A DNA stretch of 64,000 bases, taken from an uncultured Pelagibacteraceae bacterium. Lineage in GTDB: Bacteria; Pseudomonadota; Alphaproteobacteria; Pelagibacterales; Pelagibacteraceae. How positions within the stretch are numbered: position 1 is the first letter of the stretch; each line of letters opens with the position of its first letter. The stretch covers positions 230,922-294,921 of the forward strand of contig CACHPB010000001.1 in NCBI GenBank assembly GCA_902581585.1. Direction: 5' to 3'. The notes beneath the pieces were generated by a model. It made no database searches and had not been told where the DNA came from. It was given only the letters and a program-made list of their open reading frames with translations. Position numbers and translations under genes: made by a program. Below, in pieces: positions 1 to 8,147 of the stretch.

Positions 1-816
1 GGAGGAAGAATGGCAATTGTATTACCACAAGGTAGACTAAGCAATTCAAATGATCTTTTTATAAGAAACTATATATTTAATTCTGGAAGAGTTTTAGGTG
101 TTATCGGATTACACGGTAATACCTTTAAACCTCATACTGGAGCAAAAACCAGTGTATTAATTTTTCAAAAATATACCGATGAAGAAAGAAAAAAAATTAA
201 TGAAATTAAGAATAAATTTATAAAAGATTGGGAAGAGTATTTTGATGAATTAAAATTATTAATATCTAAAAAAAAAATTGAAGAAAAAGATTTATCAAAT
301 TCTCTTATTTCTTTCTTAGAAGATGAGTTCGATGATATGAATAATGATGAAAATGATGGAGTTTCTGATGAGGAAGATTTAAAAGAAGAAGATGATGAAG
401 AGACTTTAAAAGAAAGAATTGAGGATCTAGAAAAACAATTAAATAATCTACCTGGTCGATCGAAGGGAAAGGCTTCAATTAAAAAAGCATTAAAATCTGC
501 AATAAGAAAATTGGCTTCAAGATCTTTGAAAGGTCAGTTTGATTTCTTTATGAGAGAAGAAAAATTAATAAAAAAATTTTCAGAAATTTTTTTAAACGAG
601 AAAACTACTCAAAAACTCAATTATAATATTTTTTTTGCTGTATCTGAAAAAGGAGGAAAAGATAATAGTGGTGATTTGATTTATAAAAAAAATAATAATA
701 ATGACTTAGTTCTTGACGAACATGGTCATTTAATTGTTGAAAATGACTTAGATGATATAGCAAATGATTTTATTAAATTTGCAAAAAAAGAAAAACTTAA
801 CTTTTATAAGGAATAA
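1..816 (+). CDS. hsdM: N-6 DNA methylase (type I restriction-modification HsdM-like), 3' part only
   Basis: C-terminal part of an adenine-N6 DNA methyltransferase. The frame is open to the first base of the window (it reads G-G-R before the first Met), so the gene begins upstream and the Met at position 10 is internal. The visible part starts with a segment typical of the end of the HsdM catalytic domain (AIVLPQGRLSN, then a KTSVLIFQK strand). It then has a strongly acidic, Asp/Glu-rich stretch at about residues 98-137 of the visible part and a basic helical region. The catalytic NPPF/Y motif would lie outside the window. The stop is 3 nt before hsdS, so the two are surely co-transcribed. Family call is confident; whether it is a complete type I system cannot be seen because no hsdR is in view. 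Confidence 0.85.
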   Translation, partial: GGRMAIVLPQGRLSNSNDLFIRNYIFNSGRVLGVIGLHGNTFKPHTGAKTSVLIFQKYTDEERKKINEIKNKFIKDWEEYFDELKLLISKKKIEEKDLSNSLISFLEDEFDDMNNDENDGVSDEEDLKEEDDEETLKERIEDLEKQLNNLPGRSKGKASIKKALKSAIRKLASRSLKGQFDFFMREEKLIKKFSEIFLNEKTTQKLNYNIFFAVSEKGGKDNSGDLIYKKNNNNDLVLDEHGHLIVENDLDDIANDFIKFAKKEKLNFYKE

Positions 817-819
817 TCA

Positions 820-2217
820 ATGGCATCTGTAAGTGTTGTACCGACCTCTTTACTTGTAAGGCAAAAAAGATGTGACGCTGAATATTATCAAAAAAAATAT
901 TTAGAGTATGACAAATTAATGGATAAAAATAACTGGTTACCTTTAAAGAAGTATTTTACATCATGTGATTATGGCATTTCTATTAAGATGAATGAGGATT
1001 CAAAAGGCGAAAAAATTTTTAGAATGGATGATTTAAAAAAAGGTTTTGCTGTAGATTATAATATGAAGTATGCAGATGTTGATCAAAATACTGTTAATAG
1101 ATATGAAGTTAAATATAACGACGTACTTTTTAATAGAGTAAATTCTGAAGAGTTTGTTGGAAGAACAGGGATATTTAAATTAAAAAAAAAATATATATTT
1201 GCATCTTATTTGGTAAGAGTTAAAGCAAACTCTTCTATAACACCCGATGTGATAAATATTTTTCTTAATTGTAAATTTGGAAAATCATCTATCAAAAGAT
1301 TATCAAGAAGAGCTGTTAATCAAGCAAATGTAAATGCTCAAGAGCTAAAATCAATCAGAATACCCAATATTACAAAAAAAATTATTACAAATTTAACTAA
1401 TCTCTCAAATATGTCTTGGGATTTTTATGAAAAATCAAATTTGTTATACGATAAGGCTGAAAAGTTACTTCTTCATGCATTAAATTTTAAAAAATTAAAA
1501 ATAAACAATGACATTACTTTTTCAGAAAAATACAAAAATGTCGTAGCTTCTGGCAGAATAGATGCTGAGCATTTTATGCCAAAATATAAATCAATAACCT
1601 CACATATAAAAAATTACAGTAATGGTTATAAAAGACTAATTGATTTTATTTCAGTTTCTAAAGAAAAAATTGATCCCAAATTAAATCCTGCAAAAGAAAT
1701 TAAATATGTTGAATTGTCTGACATAAATCATTTAGTTGGAACAATAGAAAGTTCAAGTGAAATTCAAGGCAAATTTGCACCAAGTCGTGCAAGAATGCTT
1801 TTAAATGAAAATGATATTATAGTTTCTTCTGTAGAGGGGTCATTCAATAAATCAGCTATTGTTCCAGATGAATTTAATAAATCTGTGGGCTCAACAGGTT
1901 TTTTTGTTTTTAAATCTAAACAAAATCAACCAGGTTATGTACTTGCATTAATTAAAAGTATTTTTTTTAAGGAACAAATGCACAGAGAAGCCTCGGGTAC
2001 AATATTGACTGCAGTTTCTGATAAATCTTTAAAAAATATTTTGATACCAATTCTTCCAAATAAAACTGTTAATGAAATAAATAAACTAATAATAGAGTCA
2101 CACAAATTTCAAAAGAAAGCGTTAAAAATATTTAATGTGGCAAAAACAGCTTTGGAGATTTATATAGAAAAGAACGAGTCATTATCATTGGAATATATTA
2201 GGAAAAATATAAAATAA
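820..2217 (+). CDS. hsdS: Type I restriction-modification specificity subunit (HsdS-like)
   Basis: DNA-sequence recognition subunit that would partner the methylase just upstream. The 465-residue protein has the expected two-fold layout: a first target-recognition half beginning near R-C-D-A-E-Y-Y (residues 17-23) and a second beginning near R-I-D-A-E-H-F (residues 246-252). Each half is followed by a KY-containing stretch and a conserved-region helix. The second half contains a typical VSSVEGS...STGFFVF segment. The ATG lies 3 nt after the hsdM stop. Target specificity cannot be read from sequence alone. HsdS genes diverge quickly, so the call rests on architecture and on the neighbouring methylase. 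Confidence 0.85.
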   Translation: MASVSVVPTSLLVRQKRCDAEYYQKKYLEYDKLMDKNNWLPLKKYFTSCDYGISIKMNEDSKGEKIFRMDDLKKGFAVDYNMKYADVDQNTVNRYEVKYNDVLFNRVNSEEFVGRTGIFKLKKKYIFASYLVRVKANSSITPDVINIFLNCKFGKSSIKRLSRRAVNQANVNAQELKSIRIPNITKKIITNLTNLSNMSWDFYEKSNLLYDKAEKLLLHALNFKKLKINNDITFSEKYKNVVASGRIDAEHFMPKYKSITSHIKNYSNGYKRLIDFISVSKEKIDPKLNPAKEIKYVELSDINHLVGTIESSSEIQGKFAPSRARMLLNENDIIVSSVEGSFNKSAIVPDEFNKSVGSTGFFVFKSKQNQPGYVLALIKSIFFKEQMHREASGTILTAVSDKSLKNILIPILPNKTVNEINKLIIESHKFQKKALKIFNVAKTALEIYIEKNESLSLEYIRKNIK

Positions 2218-2240
2218 GCGAATATGGGATTTTATAGGAT

Positions 2241-2262
2241 AACCAGTACACAACCAGTACAC
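2241..2262. repeat. 11-bp perfect tandem direct repeat
   Basis: The unit aaccagtacac occurs twice back to back, at 2241-2251 and 2252-2262, in the spacer between hsdS and tRNA-Leu. Its complement (gtgtactggtt twice) resembles the short tandem GTGTAC-type repeats I recall near tyrosine-recombinase attachment regions at tRNA genes. That link is inference; no integrase is in view. Confidence 0.6.
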
Positions 2263-2297
2263 AGAGAGATAAATTAAAAAAATTTTACTTATTCCAC

Positions 2298-2326
2298 TTG
2301 TTGAATTATAAATATTAGCATAAATA
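2298..2326 (+). promoter_or_regulatory. Candidate sigma-70-type promoter for tRNA-Leu and nadK
   Basis: A TTGTTG box at 2298-2303 and a TAAATA box at 2321-2326 are separated by 17 bp and lie 18 bp upstream of the tRNA-Leu 5' end. The match is moderate and the background is very A+T rich, so chance matches are likely. Confidence 0.35.
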
Positions 2327-2344
2327 CTCATGAAATTCATTAAT

Positions 2345-2430
2345 GCCCTCGTGGTGAAATTGGTAGACACAAAGGACTTAAAATCCTTGCCATTTATGGA
2401 GTGCCAGTTCGAGTCTGGCCGAGGGCACCA
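2345..2430 (+). tRNA. tRNA-Leu(UAA)
   Basis: Complete cloverleaf. The acceptor stem GCCCTCG (2345-2351) pairs with CGAGGGC (2420-2426); discriminator A and an encoded CCA follow (2428-2430). The anticodon loop reads CTTAAAA with anticodon TAA. A long variable arm as in class II tRNAs is present, as is the T-loop TTCGAGT. The nadK start codon begins only 4 nt after the CCA. Confidence 0.97.
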
Positions 2431-2434
2431 CTAA

Positions 2435-3205
2435 ATGATTAATCCCCATATTCTTTTTGATAACACGAAGCAGTCTAGAAAAATAAAAAATTTTTTAGAG
2501 CAAAAAATTAATAATTTTTCATTGAGCAAATGTAATTTATTAATAGTAATTGGTGGTGATGGTTTCATGCTTGCATCATTAAAAAAATATAATAAATACA
2601 AAAAACCTTTTTATGGTATAAATGCTGGCAGTTATGGTTTTTTGATGAATAAATTCTCTTCAAAAAATACTGTTAAAAATTTATCAAAAGCAAAAGCTGT
2701 TACAATTTCACCTTTAGAAATGAACGTTAAAAATAAGTTAAACAAAATTAAAAAATCTATTGCTATAAATGAGGTATCAATTTTAAGACAAAGCAGACAA
2801 ACAGCATCGCTTGAAATCTCAAATGGTTCACAAAAAATTATAAAAAAATTAGTTTCTGATGGAGTGTTGATATCAACTCCAGCAGGAAGCACTGCTTACA
2901 ATATGTCGGTATATGGTCCCATTTTAAATTTAGATTCTAACAAATTATCAATTAGACCTATTAGTGCATTTAGACCAAGAAGGTGGAAGGGAAGAATTGT
3001 AAGCGATAAATCAAAAATTATTATTAAAAATCTTAATATTAATAAAAGACCTATAAGTGCTGTAGCCGATAATTATGAGGTCAGAAATGCAAAGTCAATT
3101 TCTATCCAGACGAATAAAAGAATTAAATTTAATCTTTTATATGATTCAAATAAAAGTCTTCAAAAGAAAATTAAAATAGAACAAATCAGAAAAGAAACTA
3201 ATTAA
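2435..3205 (+). CDS. nadK: NAD kinase
   Basis: Cytosolic ATP-dependent phosphorylation of NAD+ to NADP+, the only route to NADP. The 256-residue length is usual for the short bacterial type. The GGDG motif is at residues 40-43 (V-I-G-G-D-G), followed by Y-G-I-N-A-G-S-Y-G-F-L, the N-E-V-S-I segment, and S-T-P-A-G-S-T-A-Y, the substrate-binding loop. The ATG is 4 nt downstream of the tRNA-Leu CCA, leaving no room for a conventional Shine-Dalgarno sequence. After 3' processing of the tRNA the mRNA would be almost leaderless. The stop codon overlaps the next ATG by one base, so nadK and the aminomethyltransferase are translationally coupled. Confidence 0.93.
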   Translation: MINPHILFDNTKQSRKIKNFLEQKINNFSLSKCNLLIVIGGDGFMLASLKKYNKYKKPFYGINAGSYGFLMNKFSSKNTVKNLSKAKAVTISPLEMNVKNKLNKIKKSIAINEVSILRQSRQTASLEISNGSQKIIKKLVSDGVLISTPAGSTAYNMSVYGPILNLDSNKLSIRPISAFRPRRWKGRIVSDKSKIIIKNLNINKRPISAVADNYEVRNAKSISIQTNKRIKFNLLYDSNKSLQKKIKIEQIRKETN

Positions 3206-4350
3206 TGAGTAATAAAAATTTTGGGTTCGGTACTCAAATTAGAAAATCACCATATTTTGATGCAACAGTGAGGTGGGGTGCAACAGGTTTTTCAGTCTAC
3301 AATCATATGTATATTCCTCGTGATTTTGGAGATCCTGAGCAAAACTTTTGGAACTTAATTCAAACAGCAATACTTTGTGATGTTGCTGTTGAAAGGCAAG
3401 TCGAAATTACAGGACCTGATGCTTATAAATTTATACAATTATTAACTCCAAGAGATCTTACAAAACTATCAGTTGGTCAATGTAAATATGTTTTAATTAC
3501 AAATGCAGAAGGTGGAATTTTAAACGATCCAGTTCTTTTAAGGCTCGGAAATAATCATTTTTGGTTATCTTTAGGTGATAGTGATATTTTATTATGGGCT
3601 CAAGGAGTTGCAATTAATTCAGGATTAAATGTTAAAATTTCAGAACCTGATGTTTCGCCATTGCAATTACAAGGACCAAATTCAGGTAAAATAATGATTA
3701 AATTATTTGGAGATAACATAAAAGATTTAAAATATTATTGGTTCAGAGAATTAGAACTCGATGGAATTCCATTGGTAGTATCCCGAACTGGTTGGTCTAG
3801 TGAATTTGGATATGAATTATTTTTAAGAGATGGATCTAAAGGAGACGAGCTATACGAGAAAATAATGTCTGCTGGAAAAGAATTTGGAATTAAACCTGGT
3901 CACACATCTTCAATAAGGAGAATTGAAGGAGCAATGCTTTCTTATCACGCAGATGCTGATATTCATACTAATCCTTTTGAGTTAGGTTTAGATCGTTTAG
4001 TTAATTTAGAAAGTAATGTAAATTTTATAGGTAAGGAAGCCCTCAAAAAGATAAAGGCCGATGGAATAAAAAGACTGCAGGTTGGCCTAGAGATTAAATG
4101 TGAAAAGTTAATTGCTCCAAATACAACATTTTGGATATTGAGAGCCGACAATAAAAATATTGGAAAAATTACTTCAGCTGTTTATTCACCTCGTCTAAAA
4201 AAAAATATTTCCCTAGCCATGGTAGATGTTGCTTATTCTAAAATTGGAACAAAGATTGATGTTATAATAGAAGATAGAATATTCGAATGTGAAGTTATTG
4301 AGAAACCTTTCTTTGATCCAAAAAAACAAATTACTTCTAAATCAATTTAA
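3205..4350 (+). CDS. GcvT-family aminomethyltransferase related to DMSP demethylase (DmdA)
   Basis: A tetrahydrofolate-dependent methyltransferase-like protein of the glycine-cleavage T fold, 381 residues. The N-terminal half (VYNHM, D-V-A-V-E-R-Q-V-E-I, T-P-R-D-L, NDPV) resembles DmdA more closely than canonical GcvT. The segment preceding the last third (S-S-I-R-R-I-E-G-A-M-L-S-Y, then N-P-F-E-L-G-L-D) differs from the N-L-I-E-R type I remember for true DmdA. DmdA removes a methyl group from DMSP onto folate. This paralogue could act on DMSP or on another methylated N- or S-compound. The family call is firm; the substrate is not established. It overlaps nadK by one base, and no separate promoter or riboswitch is apparent. 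Confidence 0.8.
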   Translation: MSNKNFGFGTQIRKSPYFDATVRWGATGFSVYNHMYIPRDFGDPEQNFWNLIQTAILCDVAVERQVEITGPDAYKFIQLLTPRDLTKLSVGQCKYVLITNAEGGILNDPVLLRLGNNHFWLSLGDSDILLWAQGVAINSGLNVKISEPDVSPLQLQGPNSGKIMIKLFGDNIKDLKYYWFRELELDGIPLVVSRTGWSSEFGYELFLRDGSKGDELYEKIMSAGKEFGIKPGHTSSIRRIEGAMLSYHADADIHTNPFELGLDRLVNLESNVNFIGKEALKKIKADGIKRLQVGLEIKCEKLIAPNTTFWILRADNKNIGKITSAVYSPRLKKNISLAMVDVAYSKIGTKIDVIIEDRIFECEVIEKPFFDPKKQITSKSI

Positions 4351-4373
4351 ACTACTTTAAAGTAAATTTTATA

Positions 4374-5270
4374 ATGAAAAAATATGCTATCTTTACTTTA
4401 TTAATATTATTCTTTTTTTATGGTTTTGTTAGTGGTGCAAAACAAATATTTCCATATAAAGAAATTAAATTTTTGTATTCATTTATCAAAAAGAATAATT
4501 CAAATGAAAATAAATTTAGCAAAATAGAAACATTCAAAGAATGTAAAATTCCAATTATAAAAAAAATTCCAAAAGACTCAGTGGCAATAATTGGACATGC
4601 TTATGGAGATAGAGCGAAATCAGATATTCACGACTCTATGGCAGACAATGTTAAGAAATTTCTAATCAATAATTCTAATAATTTAACAAAAGTTATTTTT
4701 ACTGGAGATGTTTTTCAAGTTCCGTCACTTAAAAAATGGCAAAATTTACATAATGATTTTAATACAGAGTTTAAAATTTATGTTTCTCCTGGAAATCATG
4801 ATGTAGGTAGACCAGACTCTGATGATGTTTTTAAAATGAGTAATTTTGGAAAAAAAAAATTCCCTTATTCATTAAAGTATAATGATAAAAATTTAATTAT
4901 AGAAAATAGTGTTGAAACTAATTGGTCTGTGTCAAGTGAAACTAAAAAATTGATATCAGATTCAAAGTATAAAAATATTATTTTAAGACACCATATTCCA
5001 ATAAAGGAACTTTCAAGTTTAGCAAATGAGGCTGCCCACCTAAAACTAGAAACATTTAATGAGCTTATTGATAAATTTGGTGATGAGAAAAATATAATAT
5101 GGATCATTGGTGATAGTGGTGGTCGCCCATATTTGCCACGTCTGATTTGTTTAAAAAAAAAAAATCACAAATTTATTTTAAATGGAATAGGAGAAATTAA
5201 AGGTGACAAGATAATAATATTGAATGGTAATTATCTGTATTCATTTATTTTAGATTATGTTATTAATTAA
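4374..5270 (+). CDS. Exported or membrane-anchored metallophosphoesterase-like protein, divergent
   Basis: 298 residues with a hydrophobic N-terminal signal/anchor (residues 4-20), so the domain should face the periplasm. It carries calcineurin-like phosphoesterase motifs in order: G-H-A-Y-G-D (74-79), G-D-V-F (111-114), G-N-H-D (140-143) and R-H-H-I-P (205-209). The usual first D-x-H and the last G-H-x-H motif are replaced (G-H-A-Y and G-D-S-G-G at 246-250), so metal binding may be altered. A run of twelve A residues at 5153-5164 lies inside the gene. It is the first gene of the four-gene block with DUF4956, CotH-like and VTC-like genes, and may act on the phosphorylated product they make. 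Function unproven. Confidence 0.6.
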   Translation: MKKYAIFTLLILFFFYGFVSGAKQIFPYKEIKFLYSFIKKNNSNENKFSKIETFKECKIPIIKKIPKDSVAIIGHAYGDRAKSDIHDSMADNVKKFLINNSNNLTKVIFTGDVFQVPSLKKWQNLHNDFNTEFKIYVSPGNHDVGRPDSDDVFKMSNFGKKKFPYSLKYNDKNLIIENSVETNWSVSSETKKLISDSKYKNIILRHHIPIKELSSLANEAAHLKLETFNELIDKFGDEKNIIWIIGDSGGRPYLPRLICLKKKNHKFILNGIGEIKGDKIIILNGNYLYSFILDYVIN

Positions 5271-5303
5271 TTTACGTTTTGATTTAAAATTTTTAAAAAT
5301 AAA

Positions 5304-5945
5304 ATGTCTTTTGACTTATTAATTAACAATCTAGACAAGATTAATGCTATTTTCCTTTTAATATTTATATCCTTGTTCATTAGATTTGCTTTACAGTTTT
5401 TAGGACAGGTTTGGATTACAACAACTAGTCATACTGCAACCTTAATTTTTTTACCATTAATAACATATGTAATTACAAATGTAATATCGGGAAATATTGC
5501 ATTATCTCTCGGAATGGTAGGTGCATTATCAATAGTTCGTTTTCGTAATCCAGTTCGTTCGCCACTTGAATTGTCAGTTTATTTTGGTGCTATTACAATG
5601 GGGATAGCTGCCTCAGTAAATCTTTTATGGTTAATTTTTTTAGTTTTTGCTGTAGCATCATCAATAGTAATTCTTCTTATAACAAACTTTATAAGTAAAA
5701 AATATTTTCAAAAACCTTTTTTTTCAAGTTCTTTCTCTGAAGGTAATTCTTTGAGTACTGTTGATTTGTTAGCAACAGAGGAGATTGAAATGTTAGAAAA
5801 AAGCAACTTGTTAAATCTAAAACGTTTTTCTGCAGAAAATAAAGTTCAATATGTTCTGGTTTCAAATAATTTCGATGAGATCAATAATATAATTCAAAAA
5901 CTCAAAAATGATAAAAGAGTTTTGAGTTACGAATTAAATAGATAA
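5304..5945 (+). CDS. DUF4956-type integral membrane protein
   Basis: 213 residues with three to four membrane segments (about residues 13-36, 43-64, 66-80 and 104-128), followed by a cytosolic C-terminal domain of about 75 residues. The central G-M-V-G-A-L-S-I-V-R-F-R-N-P-V segment is the hallmark of the DUF4956 family. From memory, members of this family often sit beside VTC-domain and CotH-like genes, as here. No enzymatic function is established. It could form a membrane channel or anchor for the neighbouring VTC-type domain; that is inference. Confidence 0.75.
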   Translation: MSFDLLINNLDKINAIFLLIFISLFIRFALQFLGQVWITTTSHTATLIFLPLITYVITNVISGNIALSLGMVGALSIVRFRNPVRSPLELSVYFGAITMGIAASVNLLWLIFLVFAVASSIVILLITNFISKKYFQKPFFSSSFSEGNSLSTVDLLATEEIEMLEKSNLLNLKRFSAENKVQYVLVSNNFDEINNIIQKLKNDKRVLSYELNR

Positions 5946-5957
5946 AAATTTCAATAG

Positions 5958-8147
5958 ATGGGAAGATATATAACATTATTTATTTCTTTGCTTTTCCACA
6001 CATCACTTAATGCTGAGTGTGATTTTAAATCCTTTGAATATCTAAAAGAACTTAATAATCCTTCATCAATCAAAGAGATAAAAATTGAAGTTAATAAAAG
6101 TCAAAAATATTACAAAAACGTTCTAAAAATTTTAACATCAAAAACAAAAGACATTCCTAATAAACTTAAAAAACAATATAATTCTAAAATTATTGTTAAT
6201 TATGATTTTGGAAAATGTGTTTATGATGGAAAAGTAAGGCAGCATGGAGACCACCGAGATCATATTGTAAATATAAATGGTAATATTCATAGTTCATTAC
6301 AAGTAGAACTAGCTAATGGAAATATTTTCAACTCTGTAAGATTTAAATTACTCTTGCCTGAAACAAGAGGAAATTTAAATGAGATATTAGGAACTATTAT
6401 TTACAGAGATTTAGGATTTATCGCACCTGAGACCTTTCAAGTAAATTCCAATATAAATGGATTGAAAGGAGTTATGTTGTTTCAAGAAAATATCAGAAAA
6501 GAAATGTTGGAACGTAATTTAAGAACAGAAGGACCTTTGTTTGAAGGCGATGAAAGTCTTTTATTTGTTGATGGTGAAAGAAAACATGTTGATGATATCG
6601 CTCTTGCAAGACAGATTAATAAAAAATGGTTTTTAAAAGGAAAGAATTATTCAAAAATATCTTTACAATCTTTTCATAAGTTACAATCAGCATATTTAAC
6701 AAGAGCTGATAATATAGAATTATTTGATAAATTTATTCAGCCAAATTCAAATTTACCAGAAATATTTAAAAACTTTCATTATATTTCTTTGGCACTTAAC
6801 GCTGAGCATGGTTTAATTCCGCATAATAGAAATTTTTATTACAATGTTTTTTTAGGTGATTTTGAACCAGTATATTATGATGGTGATATTAAATTCAAAA
6901 AATTTGATCAAATTAGTTTATTTAAAGAAGATATTTTAAAATTATCATTTAATAGAAAGTATAAATTTCCTTTTGTAAATAGCATTACTGATGATGAATT
7001 TGAGAACCGTATATATCTTGCATTTAAAAAAAGAACAATTCAAAATAAAAATAAAGATTATGAATTTCTAAAAAAAAATTTAGAAATATTTAGAGAAAAT
7101 ATCATCGCTTTACAGAAAATTGTTGAGAACTATTCAAACTACATAGATTATAAAAAATATCTATCAACAACCGTTGTTCCTTATGTAGATCGTGTTATTG
7201 ATAAAAATATAGACCAAGATCACATAATTGATGTTAAATTCCGTGACAATGAATTTATAATAAAATATTTAAATGGAACAAAAAAAAATATTACAACTGA
7301 AAATCTTTCAAATTTAATATCTAAAATGACATTATTTAATACACGAGCTATCTTAATTAAGAATAAATATAATTTTTACAAAATATTGGAATTGGAACAT
7401 AAAGATTTTCTAGATGGTTCATTTATCAAATCATCTGGCATAAATATGAATATTAATACTAAAAAAAAAAAACTAGAAATATTTCAAGAAACTTCTAACG
7501 ACTGGATACTTTTTAAAAATATAACTTTTGAAAATTGGACTATAGAATTTAATGGAAAAAAAAACATATCAAATAAATTAAATAAAAGTGAAAGAATTAA
7601 TGAATTTGGAATGACTGGATGTTTAAGTTTTTATAATTCTTATTTTAATGCAGTAACGATTTATTCCAACAACGCTTCTTGCGAAGATAGTATTAATATT
7701 GTTTCCTCCAAAGGAAATATACAAAAAATTATTATTGAAAATTCATATCAAGATGCTTTAGATCTTGATTTTTCGAATATAAAAGTTGAATCTGCGAGTA
7801 TTTCTAAAGCACAAAATGATTGTATTGATGTAAGTGGAGGTAAATATTTTTTTATTAATCTTAGTCTTCAATTTTGTGGTGACAAAGGTGTCTCAGTTGG
7901 AGAAAAATCTAATTTAGTATCTTCAGATATATTAGTTAAAAATACCAATACAGCCATTTCGTCAAAAGATTTATCAATTACCAATATTAAAAATGCAAAT
8001 TTTATAAATGTTAAAGAATGTTATCAAGTCTTTCAAAAGAAGCAAGAATTTGGAGGATCAATTATTAAATTTAATAATATTTCTTGTTCAGGTAAAAAGA
8101 TAATTGATGAGAACTCAATGGTAAAAAACATATCAAATGACCTTTAG
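5958..8147 (+). CDS. Exported CotH-kinase-like protein with C-terminal beta-helix region
   Basis: 729 residues with a signal peptide (residues 1-19, cleavage near N-A-E-C; the following Cys could also be lipidated). The middle resembles the CotH atypical kinase family: a V-R-Q-H-G-D motif at about 93-98, R-F-K-L-L-L-P-E-T-R-G, a two-N region (N-A-E-H-G, N-R-N-F-Y-Y-N) and Y-Y-D-G-D near residue 308 where CotH has its metal-binding W-D-x-D. Residues from about 480 onward are repetitive short strands rich in I, N and S with buried polar ladders, as in right-handed parallel beta-helices. It overlaps the VTC-type gene by 11 nt. CotH proteins phosphorylate coat proteins in Bacillus; the target here is unknown. 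Confidence 0.6.
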   Translation: MGRYITLFISLLFHTSLNAECDFKSFEYLKELNNPSSIKEIKIEVNKSQKYYKNVLKILTSKTKDIPNKLKKQYNSKIIVNYDFGKCVYDGKVRQHGDHRDHIVNINGNIHSSLQVELANGNIFNSVRFKLLLPETRGNLNEILGTIIYRDLGFIAPETFQVNSNINGLKGVMLFQENIRKEMLERNLRTEGPLFEGDESLLFVDGERKHVDDIALARQINKKWFLKGKNYSKISLQSFHKLQSAYLTRADNIELFDKFIQPNSNLPEIFKNFHYISLALNAEHGLIPHNRNFYYNVFLGDFEPVYYDGDIKFKKFDQISLFKEDILKLSFNRKYKFPFVNSITDDEFENRIYLAFKKRTIQNKNKDYEFLKKNLEIFRENIIALQKIVENYSNYIDYKKYLSTTVVPYVDRVIDKNIDQDHIIDVKFRDNEFIIKYLNGTKKNITTENLSNLISKMTLFNTRAILIKNKYNFYKILELEHKDFLDGSFIKSSGINMNINTKKKKLEIFQETSNDWILFKNITFENWTIEFNGKKNISNKLNKSERINEFGMTGCLSFYNSYFNAVTIYSNNASCEDSINIVSSKGNIQKIIIENSYQDALDLDFSNIKVESASISKAQNDCIDVSGGKYFFINLSLQFCGDKGVSVGEKSNLVSSDILVKNTNTAISSKDLSITNIKNANFINVKECYQVFQKKQEFGGSIIKFNNISCSGKKIIDENSMVKNISNDL

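Noticed and set aside
2185..2370. 61-codon minus-strand open frame between hsdS and tRNA-Leu
   Set aside because: It runs into the tRNA and hsdS, has no recognisable domain and is likely chance in A+T-rich DNA.
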